The translations under genes and the position numbers were made by a program. DNA of 44,676 nt from Parasporobacterium sp. (lineage in GTDB: Bacteria > Bacillota > Clostridia > Lachnospirales > Lachnospiraceae), in assembly GCA_021443845.1 (NCBI GenBank), contig JABUTA010000002.1, positions 9,308 to 53,983 of the forward strand. Direction: 5' to 3'. The notes beneath the pieces are model-generated. The model was not told the DNA's origin. It searched no databases and worked only from the letters and a program-made list of their open reading frames with translations. Positions 23,662 to 32,122 of this stretch are shown here, piece after piece (the stretch's first letter is position 1; each line of letters starts with the position of its first letter).

Positions 23662-25285
23662 AACTCTCACCTCCTCTGCTGAATACTCCGCCTGCTGTAT
23701 TTCTGATATCTATGATATCAGAACCGGAGGGATTGATCCTTCTGATATTTCTGCCGATTTTCTCTTCGTAAGATCTGATGGTTCCTTCCGGAAGTATGGT
23801 TACCTCCAGCGGTTCTCTTCCCAGGAGTCTTTTAAGGTCGTTGAAATCATGGTCATAATGTCTGAAATAGGCACTCATGTGTTCTATCACAAGCTTTTCG
23901 GTAAGAAACAGGCTCTGTTCTGAGGATGAATCTATCTCAGCATACAGATGCATGAATGAGCATTTATTACCGTCATATTCCTTACACGCAAACCAGTCTC
24001 CTACAGGGAGACCCGACATCTGAATAACTCTGTCTATGCTTCTTCTGGTAATCCTCGTAAAACCTGCAATATCAATGACAGAAGGCACTCTGTCCACATA
24101 CTCAAACTGGGGAAGTTTAAGATGATCCTTATCGTTTCCGGTCCGCAGGCATCTGTATATGTCCCCGGGCCTGTAACGCATAAAAGCTCCGCCTTTGAAT
24201 ATTGTAAGAACAAGTTCATACTCTGTATTTGCACACACCTCATCCATGAGATACGTATTCGGCACATATGAGGGATCTTCTTCATTTCTGAGGACCTCTG
24301 ACACAGGTATAAATTCATAGAATGCTGTATCAGGGAAGAAAACAAGACCATCCCTGGACCATGTTTCTGTGGCAAGGCAGCAGGTTTCGGTTCCTCCATG
24401 GATTTCGAGAGGTTTCATCCCCCATGCCTCCTCGAGTTCATCCTTGAACATGGCTGTATCTGTACCCACCGCCACAAATCCTTTAAGTTTAAACAGGTCC
24501 TTCGGCTGGATTTCACGTTTATCGCGTTTTGACTGGTATTTTGCCTTTATGATCCTGTAAAGCATTCTGGGGCTCATACCTGCCAGTCCGGAAAGCCCGA
24601 ATCCTGAAGACTTTGTATATTCTCCGAAATTCTTTGTAATAGCATAAACTATGCTGCTCATACCGAAGAACTGATCAAGTCCTTTTTTTACAGCAAGTTT
24701 GAATCCGGCTTTCTGCTGCTGTGAAAAGCTCAGGGATTCTGCATCTTTTAATGATGGCATGAATCTGAAATCCATTTCACCTGCAACAAGTATCGGAAAA
24801 AGTCCGGTTGCATAAGGAAGCGGGGCCAGACCGTAAAATGCCTTTGCATCCGGTTCCACATTGAACTTGCCCTTTTCGGTTGATGTGGAAAGAATCATGG
24901 CGCTTATAACATTTCTGGTATATACATCCAGCATTTCCCTTGTATACGGGGCTGTCTTTACAGGTCTGCTTCCGCTTTCCCATGTTGTTTCAAGCCACAC
25001 AAGGGGTTTACCCGGAAGCATTTCCTCATGCCTGTTCAGAAGAACATTCTGATAATCTTCATATTTTGTAAGGGGTACCATTTTACGGAATTCTTCCACA
25101 TTTTCAGGTTTTGCATCCTTCATTATGGATTTTCCGAGTTCAGAAGCAGCAAAAATACTGATCTGCTCATCAAGCAGTCTGAACTGTATTTCCATGAATT
25201 CAGACAGCTCCAGATCAAGAAAGCCGCAATATTCATCCCATAGCCTGCCTTTCGGCATTGTTTTCAGCTTTTCCTTAAAAAGCAT
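23645..25285 (-). CDS. GH3-family acyl-adenylating (acyl-acid amido synthetase-like) protein
   Basis: This 546-residue protein resembles the GH3 family, known in plants for adenylating auxin or jasmonate and joining them to amino acids. The PLTKYEDYQN block (71-80) matches the family's conserved N-terminal segment. The ATP-binding motif appears as TTWESGSRPVKTAPYT (100-115), diverged from the usual SSGTTxGxxK. EIHGGTETCC corresponds to the YGxSE-type motif, and MRYRPGDIYRC is the family's (L/M)YRxGD motif. No signal peptide. It probably activates a carboxylic acid by adenylation; substrate and nucleophile are unknown. It starts 7 bp after the ICMT-like gene and overlaps the HD-GYP gene. The diverged phosphate loop leaves activity uncertain. 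Confidence 0.75.
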   Translation of the reverse strand: MLFKEKLKTMPKGRLWDEYCGFLDLELSEFMEIQFRLLDEQISIFAASELGKSIMKDAKPENVEEFRKMVPLTKYEDYQNVLLNRHEEMLPGKPLVWLETTWESGSRPVKTAPYTREMLDVYTRNVISAMILSTSTEKGKFNVEPDAKAFYGLAPLPYATGLFPILVAGEMDFRFMPSLKDAESLSFSQQQKAGFKLAVKKGLDQFFGMSSIVYAITKNFGEYTKSSGFGLSGLAGMSPRMLYRIIKAKYQSKRDKREIQPKDLFKLKGFVAVGTDTAMFKDELEEAWGMKPLEIHGGTETCCLATETWSRDGLVFFPDTAFYEFIPVSEVLRNEEDPSYVPNTYLMDEVCANTEYELVLTIFKGGAFMRYRPGDIYRCLRTGNDKDHLKLPQFEYVDRVPSVIDIAGFTRITRRSIDRVIQMSGLPVGDWFACKEYDGNKCSFMHLYAEIDSSSEQSLFLTEKLVIEHMSAYFRHYDHDFNDLKRLLGREPLEVTILPEGTIRSYEEKIGRNIRRINPSGSDIIDIRNTAGGVFSRGGESFVLSK

Positions 25286-25292
25286 ACCCCTG

Positions 25293-25823
25293 TTATTTCC
25301 TTATCCGGAATCCAAGGAACGGAACTTTTTTCCTGTATTCCTCATATCCGTTTATATATATTCTGAACCAGTAAACATCCTGTACAATGATATATGCCGA
25401 ATTGAGTACCACTGTCAAAGCAGCACATACTACACCTTCAACAGTCCCTGCTGCCAGTGCAAGTGCCCCGCTTAATATGATGAAAGCATAAAATCCGGGA
25501 TGTCTGCACATGCCGTATATACCTTCTGTGTTTACTTCAGAAGAACCTTTATCAGCAGTATAATTGCCTTTTCCCGCAACAGCCAGCAGCTTCACGTACC
25601 AAACCACAGTTGCTGCGGCTATTAAAATCCCCGAAATAAACTGCACGTCAATTCCCCGGAATCCCCGGATTATTATCAGTACCCACATTGCAGTCAGAAG
25701 GGTAAGTCCCACTGCAAACCAGATATTATATCTACTTCCTGTCCGTAAGCTTCCGGCCCGGACGAATTCAAACAGGCTGAAGGCTGCAAAGGCTGCCAGC
25801 CCAAGACATATACTAATCAGCAT
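25293..25823 (-). CDS. ICMT/phospholipid-methyltransferase-like membrane protein
   Basis: This 176-residue protein has four or five hydrophobic segments (about 1-20, 33-53, 62-82, 113-140). Its C-terminal half carries the family pattern of isoprenylcysteine carboxyl methyltransferases and PE methyltransferases: NTEGIYGMCRHPGFYAF followed by GYEEYRKKVPFLGFRIRK. Members bind S-adenosylmethionine at the membrane and methylate lipid-borne carboxyl or amino groups. Bacteria lack prenylated CaaX proteins, so the substrate is unknown. Its ATG at 25823 overlaps the end of the DegV gene by 11 bp, and the GH3 gene follows 7 bp downstream, suggesting these proteins act on one lipid or carboxylic acid substrate. 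Confidence 0.8.
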   Translation of the reverse strand: MLISICLGLAAFAAFSLFEFVRAGSLRTGSRYNIWFAVGLTLLTAMWVLIIIRGFRGIDVQFISGILIAAATVVWYVKLLAVAGKGNYTADKGSSEVNTEGIYGMCRHPGFYAFIILSGALALAAGTVEGVVCAALTVVLNSAYIIVQDVYWFRIYINGYEEYRKKVPFLGFRIRK

Positions 25824-26670
25824 TTTTCTTCATGAATGCCGCCCCTACCGTTCCCGGGCCTGCAAATATGCCGATGACCGGACCTATATATTCTATGCGT
25901 ATTTCTGTTTCCGGGAACCGGGCAGCCAGCATATCTGCGAGACGAGCTGCTCTTTCAGGGCAATCCCCGTGAAATACCGTAATTTCGTATGAAGGATCCA
26001 GTTCTTCTCCCACCTTGTCAGCAACAGAATTCATTCCTTCACTCATGCTCCGGGCTATTCCGATGTCACTGACTACTCCTTCGTCAAATACCATCAGCGG
26101 TTTAATTCCCAGAAGATCTGCAGTAAGCATTTTCACGGTTCCTACCCTTCCGCCTTTTCTTGCATATTTCAGGGAATCCAGCACAAAATAAACGCCTATG
26201 CGTTTCTTCATTTTATCAAGCTCTGTGATGATTTCGGCAGCACTCAGCCCCTGTGCAGCCATTCTGGCTGCTTCACGGACCATTATGGCCATGCCGTGAG
26301 AGCATTGGGCTGTATCATAAATATATACCCTGCTGTTTCCTGCATTTCGCCGGAATAACTGCGAAGCTACTACGGCAGTTGAATAGCACCCCGACATTTT
26401 GGAAGTAATAAGAAGACACAGCACTTCTTCTGCCTCAGCAGATGCTTCTTTCATGGCCTTCAGCATGTCTCCCACAGGAAAATGGGAACTTGTTACCGAA
26501 GATGAATTTTTCATTTTCGCAAAAAATTCAGGGGGCATGATCTCAACCATGTTAAGGTATGTTTTATCTTCAAACACAACAAGATCACTGACCATCCTTG
26601 CGGACAGTCCGTGTATCTCTTCCATATTCATATCACAACCGGTGTGAGTAACAATGCTTACTTTTGTCAT
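25813..26670 (-). CDS. DegV family lipid-binding protein (FakB-like)
   Basis: This 285-residue DegV protein starts at the ATG at 26670, just after AAGGAG; a GTG two codons upstream is unlikely. Family landmarks: VSIVTHTGCDM at the start, VTSSHFPVGDML where FakB binds the fatty-acid carboxylate, ITSKMSGCYSTA, and SLKYARKGGRVGTVKMLTADLLGIKPLM. DegV/FakB proteins hold one fatty acid and present it to the kinase FakA for phosphorylation. A FakA-like gene is divergently encoded 128 bp away, which supports the role. It leads an operon with a membrane methyltransferase, a GH3-type enzyme and an HD-GYP protein. Which fatty acid it binds cannot be told. Confidence 0.9.
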   Translation of the reverse strand: MTKVSIVTHTGCDMNMEEIHGLSARMVSDLVVFEDKTYLNMVEIMPPEFFAKMKNSSSVTSSHFPVGDMLKAMKEASAEAEEVLCLLITSKMSGCYSTAVVASQLFRRNAGNSRVYIYDTAQCSHGMAIMVREAARMAAQGLSAAEIITELDKMKKRIGVYFVLDSLKYARKGGRVGTVKMLTADLLGIKPLMVFDEGVVSDIGIARSMSEGMNSVADKVGEELDPSYEITVFHGDCPERAARLADMLAARFPETEIRIEYIGPVIGIFAGPGTVGAAFMKKNAD

Positions 26671-26726
26671 AAACACTCCTTATCAGGTCAAGCTATCATC
26701 ATTTTGCGCAAAAATCAACATGTTCC

Positions 26727-26763
26727 TTGCGTTTTTGTTGTTACAGTTTATAATGATACTGTA
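26727..26763 (+). promoter_or_regulatory. fakA-like promoter with a palindromic operator over the -10
   Basis: TTGCGT (26727-26732), a 16-bp spacer and TATAAT (26749-26754) form the promoter. TACAGT (26742-26747) and ACTGTA (26758-26763) are perfect inverted arms around the -10. A dimeric repressor here would block the kinase gene and could also affect the divergent DegV operon. Confidence 0.6.
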
Positions 26764-26797
26764 GCTGTAAACCAGTAAAAACGGAGAAAAACACTAT

Positions 26798-27742
26798 ATG
26801 TTGTTGACTGTAAAAGATATAACCACAGCATTTACTCTTTCGGCATATAATTTATCAGTGAAAGAAAAAATACTCAATTCTTTAAATTTTTTTCCTGTTG
26901 CTGATAAGGACACCGGTACAAACATGCTTATCTCTATGAAGATTGCCTGCGAGAACATGACAGACTGTCCCTGGCCTAAAGATTTTTTTGATAATATAGT
27001 TGACACATTCATCAACAAATCCCATGGCAACTCCGGCACCATACTTACCATGTTCTTTCTGGGAATGGCAGATGCACTCCCTGCAGGCAGGGACATTGAT
27101 GGATTTGAGCTTGCACATGCTTATATATCCGGAGCAAACAGTGCATACAACAGCATACCTGATATTGTTGAAGGCACTATTCTGACTCTCATGAAAAAAA
27201 CCTCTGATGCATGTATTTCCTTTATGTCGGAAACAGAAAATGATCCTTCTGCGATATGGGATCGCATCTGCCGTGAGGCATATTCCGTACTTCCTCTCAC
27301 AGCTTATCAAAATCCTTCTCTTAAAAATCTTCATGTTCCTGACTCAGGTGCAGCCGGATTCTGCATTATACTTGACAGCTTCAGAAGTGCATTCATGCAT
27401 AAAACCGATTCTTCAGTTTCGGCAGAACTTGAAGAACTGCTGCCTGGTGAAGAAATAAACAGCATCACTGATTTTAAAATAAACATTCCTTTCAGATACT
27501 GTTTTGAAATAGTTATCGGTCATAATATACTCAACAGTGATGAGGATACTCAGAAGATTGTATGCAGTCTGCGGAATTCTCTGGCTGATATGGGAGACTG
27601 TCTGATTATAGTTCCCCGCAGAAACAACATAAAAATCCATATACATACAAACGATACAGACGGAGTGATATGTATTGCCGGCAAATTCGGTAACATTCTC
27701 TCACACAAATCAGATGATATGCTGGCAGCAATACTTAATTGA
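26798..27742 (+). CDS. Shortened FakA-like (DAK2 domain) fatty acid kinase
   Basis: This 314-residue protein matches the N-terminal and middle domains of FakA, which is usually about 550 residues. Kinase landmarks are kept: FFPVADKDTGTNM with Mg-binding Asp36 and Asp38 (canonical PDGDTGTNM), KSHGNSGTIL (75-82) and DSGAAGF near 181. The KIHIHTND block (279-286) marks the end of the middle domain, after which the protein stops, so the roughly 220-residue C-terminal domain is absent. FakA phosphorylates a fatty acid held by FakB; the neighbouring DegV protein would be the partner. The stop overlaps the convergent GNAT gene by 8 bp. It is a full in-frame gene, not an evident frameshift remnant, because no continuation follows. 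Confidence 0.85.
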   Translation: MLLTVKDITTAFTLSAYNLSVKEKILNSLNFFPVADKDTGTNMLISMKIACENMTDCPWPKDFFDNIVDTFINKSHGNSGTILTMFFLGMADALPAGRDIDGFELAHAYISGANSAYNSIPDIVEGTILTLMKKTSDACISFMSETENDPSAIWDRICREAYSVLPLTAYQNPSLKNLHVPDSGAAGFCIILDSFRSAFMHKTDSSVSAELEELLPGEEINSITDFKINIPFRYCFEIVIGHNILNSDEDTQKIVCSLRNSLADMGDCLIIVPRRNNIKIHIHTNDTDGVICIAGKFGNILSHKSDDMLAAILN

Positions 27743-28202
27743 AAATGTATCTCAGATGGGTATGTCCAGGATCAAGGTGCTCAAAACCCATTTTTATATA
27801 CAGCGGATAACCTGCTTCCGTAGCATTAAGTTCGATTGAATCCAGCTCATGTTCTTCTGCATATTCAAGAACATTCTTTACAAGCCGGCGTGCAATGCCT
27901 TTCCTTCGGTACTCAGGCATTGTATATACATTCAGAAAAGCTCCGCTGTGTCCGTGTATGAAATGAGGGTTTGCCGGCTTTTCCATAAGAAGAAGCTGTA
28001 CTGTCGAAATGATCCTTTCCCCGTCTTTTGCTATAAATGCTATAAGATCATTTCCCAGATGCCTTTCATAATAATCAGGAAGCTGAGCCCTTATCAGGTT
28101 CTCCTGTTCCTGAGTGATCTCACCCATATCATCCCCTATATAGGCAAATCTTAATTCAATAAGCTGCTGTATATCTTTTTTTTCTGCGATCAAATATTCC
28201 AT
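27735..28202 (-). CDS. GNAT family N-acetyltransferase
   Basis: This 155-residue protein has the GNAT fold with the acetyl-CoA loop RRKGIARRLV (about 109-118), the preceding strand GAFLNVYTMPEY and the C-terminal ATEAGYPLYIKMGFEHL. It transfers an acetyl group to an amine; the substrate is unknown. The ribosome binding site (ACAGGAT) is weak. It lies 29 bp downstream of the esterase gene in the same direction, so both are probably one transcript. Its 3' end overlaps the end of the convergent fakA-like gene. Confidence 0.9.
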   Translation of the reverse strand: MEYLIAEKKDIQQLIELRFAYIGDDMGEITQEQENLIRAQLPDYYERHLGNDLIAFIAKDGERIISTVQLLLMEKPANPHFIHGHSGAFLNVYTMPEYRRKGIARRLVKNVLEYAEEHELDSIELNATEAGYPLYIKMGFEHLDPGHTHLRYIFN

Positions 28203-28231
28203 ATCCTGTCAATCCACCAAACTAATAATTT

Positions 28232-29011
28232 TTAATCTGCAGCATTCCACAGAAAGTCCATATAGATTCTGTTCTGTTCCCGCCAGGAAGACTCGCTGTG
28301 TATACCCCCCAGCTGACAGAATACCTTTGCAGCGGCACCCTGTGCTGTTATTTTTCTGGCAAATGATCTGTTTGCTCTTGATGTATAACTCTTTGTATCT
28401 TCATGTTCATGGTCATTCACACCTTTTGCTTCACGGGTTCCCCATGACAGGTATACCCTTGTATCAGGATCCACAGGATGCTCATTTATTTCCCTGTGTA
28501 CCTGAGGCATACAGAAACCGAAGGCACTGGAAATACATGCAGCTTTGGAAAATACATTGTTATAATGTACCACACCGTAGAATGCCATTAACCCTCCCAT
28601 GCTGGAGCCGGCAATTCCGGTACATGACCTGTCGGCATATGTTCTGAATTCTCTGTCGATTACTGGCTTGATGTCATTGATAATCCAGTCAAAGGTAATG
28701 TCACCCTTAGGTTCATCCGAAAACATCCCGTATCGTGCCTGATAGGGACTGTATTCTGTCAGTCTGTCATTCCCGTGATGTGAGCATTCCATACCGACTA
28801 TTATAAGCTGTTTGTTCCATTCATGCATGAATTCATTAAGCCCCCATGAGGTGCCGAATGTTGCATCTTCATCAAAAAAAAGGTTATGCCCGTCAAAATA
28901 ATACATGACCGGATACCTTTCATCCGTGTCATGATAATTATCCGGCAGATATATGTGGAGCCTTCTCGCTTCCTGTGCTGCCGGATACCAGAAATCCTGC
29001 TTTATTATCAT
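28232..29011 (-). CDS. Putative esterase (esterase D/enterochelin-esterase-like)
   Basis: This 259-residue alpha/beta hydrolase has the nucleophile elbow GSSMGG, an early RRLHIYLPDNY strand and a late histidine in GGIHSESSW. No signal peptide, so it acts in the cytoplasm. I place the start at the ATG at 29011: a good promoter lies at 29054-29083 and a farther-upstream TTG at 29083 would sit in its -35 box. The family includes acetyl-xylan, feruloyl and siderophore esterases; cytoplasmic members usually hydrolyse imported acyl sugars or phenolic esters. It heads a two-gene unit with the GNAT gene. Confidence 0.85.
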   Translation of the reverse strand: MIIKQDFWYPAAQEARRLHIYLPDNYHDTDERYPVMYYFDGHNLFFDEDATFGTSWGLNEFMHEWNKQLIIVGMECSHHGNDRLTEYSPYQARYGMFSDEPKGDITFDWIINDIKPVIDREFRTYADRSCTGIAGSSMGGLMAFYGVVHYNNVFSKAACISSAFGFCMPQVHREINEHPVDPDTRVYLSWGTREAKGVNDHEHEDTKSYTSRANRSFARKITAQGAAAKVFCQLGGIHSESSWREQNRIYMDFLWNAAD

Positions 29012-29053
29012 AAGATATCTCTTTCGTTTATATATACTGTAAGCTTTTTGAAT

Positions 29054-29083
29054 ATTATATATAAATTCTGATGTTTTTTCCAA
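29054..29083 (-). promoter_or_regulatory. Promoter of the esterase-GNAT unit
   Basis: On the minus strand TTGGAA (29078-29083), an 18-bp spacer and TATAAT (29054-29059). It lies about 43 bp upstream of the chosen esterase start and decides against the upstream TTG codon. Confidence 0.65.
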
Positions 29084-29266
29084 TAAAATCTGTAATTAAT
29101 CCATAAAAAACAGTTCCTGTAAATCTGTTTCGGCATTGATTTGTATAAATGTACTTTTTTAATGCATTGTAAGCAGCGGTCTTCCTAAGATATTTAGTGA
29201 AATAATAATTCTGATATTGTATACTGCGAACAGTACCTGTAAATATTGACTGATACGGAGGATATC

Positions 29267-30166
29267 ATGCGAACTGAAGTAATTATATCTGATTTTGACA
29301 GACTCCCGCTGTCTGTGGCTTATTCGGAACCCGAAGGGCAGCCCCAGGGCATTGTCCAGATATCTCATGGTATGGCTGAGCATAAGGAACGCTATTATCC
29401 TTTTATGGAATATCTGAGTTCAAATGGCTATATCTGCGTGATACATGACCACAGAGGACACGGAGGCAGTGTCCGCTCAGAAAAAGATTACGGATTTTTC
29501 TATACGGAAAAAACTGAAGGAATCATAAATGACCTGCATCAGGTTTCTGAAAGAGCATCAGCATTATATCCGGGGCTTCCTGTTTATCTCTTTGCCCACA
29601 GCATGGGCACCCTTGTTGCCAGAAATTTCATGAAAAAATTTGATTCGGATATCTCCAAAGTCATTCTCTGCGGTCCTCCCACCAGAAACAGTGCCGCAGG
29701 ACTCGGATTATTACTTGCAAGATTTACCGGAAGCAGACGGTGGAGCAAAGAGCCCAATCATTCTCTGAATAAAATGGCCTTCAGCAACTTCAACAAAGGA
29801 TTTTCAAAGCCCAATGAATGGCTGTCCGTAAACCCTGATAATGTTGACCGGTATAATAATGATCAGCTGTGCGGTTTCACATTTACCACAAACGGCTTCA
29901 TAAATCTTCTGAAGCTTCAGAAAGAGGCATTCAGATCCTCAGACTGGCATCCCCGGAATACGGAACTTCCCATTTTTCTTATAGCCGGTAAGGATGACCC
30001 GGTCATAATATCTGCAAAGAAATTCAAGGAGCTGGCTGATTTTCTGAACGGAGTCGGCTACACCAATGTTACCTGCAGGCTTTACGGCAGTATGCGTCAT
30101 GAAATCCTTAACGAATCAGATAATCTCACGGTATTTGATGATATAGCTGATTTTCTCAGGAGATGA
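29267..30166 (+). CDS. Alpha/beta hydrolase of the monoacylglycerol lipase type
   Basis: This 299-residue cytoplasmic protein belongs to the serine aminopeptidase S33/lysophospholipase family (Hydrolase_4). Landmarks are ISHGMAEHKERY (oxyanion HG), DHRGHGGS, nucleophile elbow AHSMGT, acid in AGKDDPV and histidine in MRHEIL. Such enzymes cut fatty acids from monoacylglycerol or lysophospholipid. The ATG at 29267 has ACGGAGG 5 nt upstream; an upstream in-frame TTG at 29246 has none. Single-gene unit ending in a strong terminator. Released fatty acids could feed the nearby FakA/DegV pair, but this link is only positional. Confidence 0.9.
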   Translation: MRTEVIISDFDRLPLSVAYSEPEGQPQGIVQISHGMAEHKERYYPFMEYLSSNGYICVIHDHRGHGGSVRSEKDYGFFYTEKTEGIINDLHQVSERASALYPGLPVYLFAHSMGTLVARNFMKKFDSDISKVILCGPPTRNSAAGLGLLLARFTGSRRWSKEPNHSLNKMAFSNFNKGFSKPNEWLSVNPDNVDRYNNDQLCGFTFTTNGFINLLKLQKEAFRSSDWHPRNTELPIFLIAGKDDPVIISAKKFKELADFLNGVGYTNVTCRLYGSMRHEILNESDNLTVFDDIADFLRR

Positions 30167-30204
30167 TGTCCGTTCAGCTTATCAGCCGGCCTTACTGCAA
30201 AAAC

Positions 30205-30251
30205 AACTTCTGCAATCTTCCGTAAAATACGGTATTGCAGAAGTTATTTTT
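30205..30251. terminator. Strong terminator between the lipase-like gene and the Mo operon
   Basis: AACTTCTGCAAT (30205-30216) pairs with ATTGCAGAAGTT (30234-30245), capped by an inner CCGTA/TACGG stem and followed by ATTTTTC. It serves both convergent transcripts and marks the end of the Mo operon, so no further subunit gene follows asrB. Confidence 0.85.
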
Positions 30252-30291
30252 CATTAACACTGTCAGGGGCAGTTTTTATCCTCCCCCGGAA

Positions 30292-31092
30292 TCAGTCAAG
30301 GAGTTCCTTTGCCTTTGTATAAGGAAATACAGGACCTTCCAGGCATACATATGTCTCATTTATCTTACAGTGTCCGCACTTTCCTACTGCACACTGCATT
30401 TTCCGTTCGAATGATACCCATATCTTATCATCCGTTACTCCGCCTTTTTTGCACGCTTCAGCAGCAAATCTGAACATTACGGGAGGGCCTACTATGATCA
30501 CGTTATAGTTCCCGTTGAAGCTTTCAAATGGCACCTCAGGTATGTATTTTGTGACCATTCCCTGACGGAATCCCGGAGCCTCCGTATTGTCCAGACAGTA
30601 ATATGTATGGAATTTCGGATTCTGTGCAAACTTTACCAGGTCTTCTCTGAAAAGAACAGAATCCGCATCCTTGAATCCGACTATTATATATACCGATTCA
30701 ATCTCATCCGGGTGATCATAAAAATACTGAAGTGTAGTCCTTGTAGGTGAAAATCCCGTTCCTCCGGCAACCACTACAAGGGTCTTATGCTTAAATTCCT
30801 CTACAGGAAATGCATTACCGTAAGGACCTCTCATGAACAGGGTATCGCCTTCATCAAGACCGAATATTCCGTTTGTAAGCCTGCCGACTTTTCTGATGGT
30901 AAATTCCACATATCCCTCACCCATACCGCTGACAGATATAGGTGCTTCACCCACCTTCGGGATTGAGAGCATGAAGAACTGTCCGTGCTTAACTTCCTGT
31001 CCATGCCATTCTACTCTGAAGGTATGCTCTGCCTTTGTTTCCGCAAGGTTTTTCAATATCTTATGAGGTGACGGTAATACTATATTATTCAT
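30292..31092 (-). CDS. asrB: AsrB-like FAD/NAD(P)H oxidoreductase with [2Fe-2S] site
   Basis: This 266-residue protein matches anaerobic sulfite reductase subunit B and the ferredoxin-reductase family. An FAD-binding barrel covers about 10-100 (GQFFMLSIP, then VEFTIRKVG). The NAD-binding domain carries VVVAGGTGFSPTR near 107-120 and VIIVGPPVMFRFAAEAC. The C-terminal cluster motif is CAVGKCGHCKIN plus a later Cys in YVCLEG. It would take electrons from NAD(P)H and pass them to AsrA. Its start overlaps the asrA end by 8 bp. It is the last gene of the operon; no siroheme subunit AsrC follows, so here it probably serves the molybdoenzyme instead of sulfite reduction. Confidence 0.88.
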   Translation of the reverse strand: MNNIVLPSPHKILKNLAETKAEHTFRVEWHGQEVKHGQFFMLSIPKVGEAPISVSGMGEGYVEFTIRKVGRLTNGIFGLDEGDTLFMRGPYGNAFPVEEFKHKTLVVVAGGTGFSPTRTTLQYFYDHPDEIESVYIIVGFKDADSVLFREDLVKFAQNPKFHTYYCLDNTEAPGFRQGMVTKYIPEVPFESFNGNYNVIIVGPPVMFRFAAEACKKGGVTDDKIWVSFERKMQCAVGKCGHCKINETYVCLEGPVFPYTKAKELLD

Positions 31093-32122
31093 TCCTGCCC
31101 TCCTCCTTCATCTGATCAACTATATCCGCCAGACCGTTTACTGCCTCAGTAAAATGAATATCCTGAGGACATCTCATATCGCATCTGCCGCAGCCTACGC
31201 ACATATGCCCCTGTCCGAATCTCAGATTGTAATCATACATTTTATGCATGACCTTGAATCTCATATTATCCCCATGTTTTGAACGTACGCCATGACCTCC
31301 GGCCATAACCGTATAAGATTCAAGCATACAGGATGACCATGAGCGCCTTCTTTCACCATCCGTATCCGTTTCATTATATATGACATCTACTGTGTCAAAG
31401 CAGCTGCATGTCGGGCATACTGTATTGCACCCGCCGCAGGCTATACATTTTTCATCAAACTGTCTCCAGAAATCAGATTCATTTATTGCTTTGATAACTG
31501 ATCTGTCGGTAATGTCCGGAACCCTGACTTTCCTGATGTTTTCCTCAACAAATCCCGGTGTGAATTCTGTTTCCTGCCGGCCTTCAAAATACCCGGACAG
31601 AGCATCATCCCCGATGGTGAACGTCATGCCCTCTTCAGTGAATCTTACAGCGTTATCATACTCTGCCCTGTTTGTCCCCATAGATACGCAGAAACAGGTT
31701 TCGAAGCTTTCCCTGCACTCCATCAATATAAACTTAACCCTGTCCCTGAGCCTTTTATAATAGTGATCCGGATTATTTCCGTTACCCAGGAACATATTGT
31801 CAAGACGTGCAAATCCGTTTATATCACATGCCCTCAGCATTACTACGATATCTCTGTCGTCAGCCAGCTCACTTTCCCTGACTTCACTGCCTGTAAAGTA
31901 CAGCAGTGTCTGTATAATAGGATATACCGTCATTTTCGGCGAAAAATCAGACTTCCTGTCATAAACAATATCCCTGGATTTTCTGATCTCACTGTATCTT
32001 ACTTCCTCTTTATTTTCTCCGCGGTTTCTTTTCTTTAAGAGAACAGGCGCAAATACTCTGTACTTTTCCCGCATGGTCTCAAGGATTTCATCCATGGTTT
32101 CATAATTTACAAAATATCCCAT
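31085..32122 (-). CDS. asrA: AsrA-like iron-sulfur electron-transfer protein
   Basis: This 345-residue protein matches anaerobic sulfite reductase subunit A. The C-terminal third has two [4Fe-4S] ferredoxin motifs: CIACGGCNTVCPTCSC (about 222-237) and CVGCGRCDMRCP (about 307-318). The N-terminal part contains the family's VVMLRACDINGFARLDNMF block. It normally shuttles electrons from AsrB to the siroheme subunit AsrC, which is missing here. The start overlaps the chaperone gene by 16 bp with AGGAGG inside that gene. It probably links AsrB to the ferredoxin subunit at 32748-33368. The family call is firm; the rewired role is inferred. Confidence 0.88.
   Translation of the reverse strand: MGYFVNYETMDEILETMREKYRVFAPVLLKKRNRGENKEEVRYSEIRKSRDIVYDRKSDFSPKMTVYPIIQTLLYFTGSEVRESELADDRDIVVMLRACDINGFARLDNMFLGNGNNPDHYYKRLRDRVKFILMECRESFETCFCVSMGTNRAEYDNAVRFTEEGMTFTIGDDALSGYFEGRQETEFTPGFVEENIRKVRVPDITDRSVIKAINESDFWRQFDEKCIACGGCNTVCPTCSCFDTVDVIYNETDTDGERRRSWSSCMLESYTVMAGGHGVRSKHGDNMRFKVMHKMYDYNLRFGQGHMCVGCGRCDMRCPQDIHFTEAVNGLADIVDQMKEEGRNE

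Noticed and set aside
30292-32122. Anaerobic sulfite reductase operon (asrABC)
   Set aside because: No AsrC follows and a terminator closes the operon; the genes are fused by overlaps to a molybdoenzyme operon instead.
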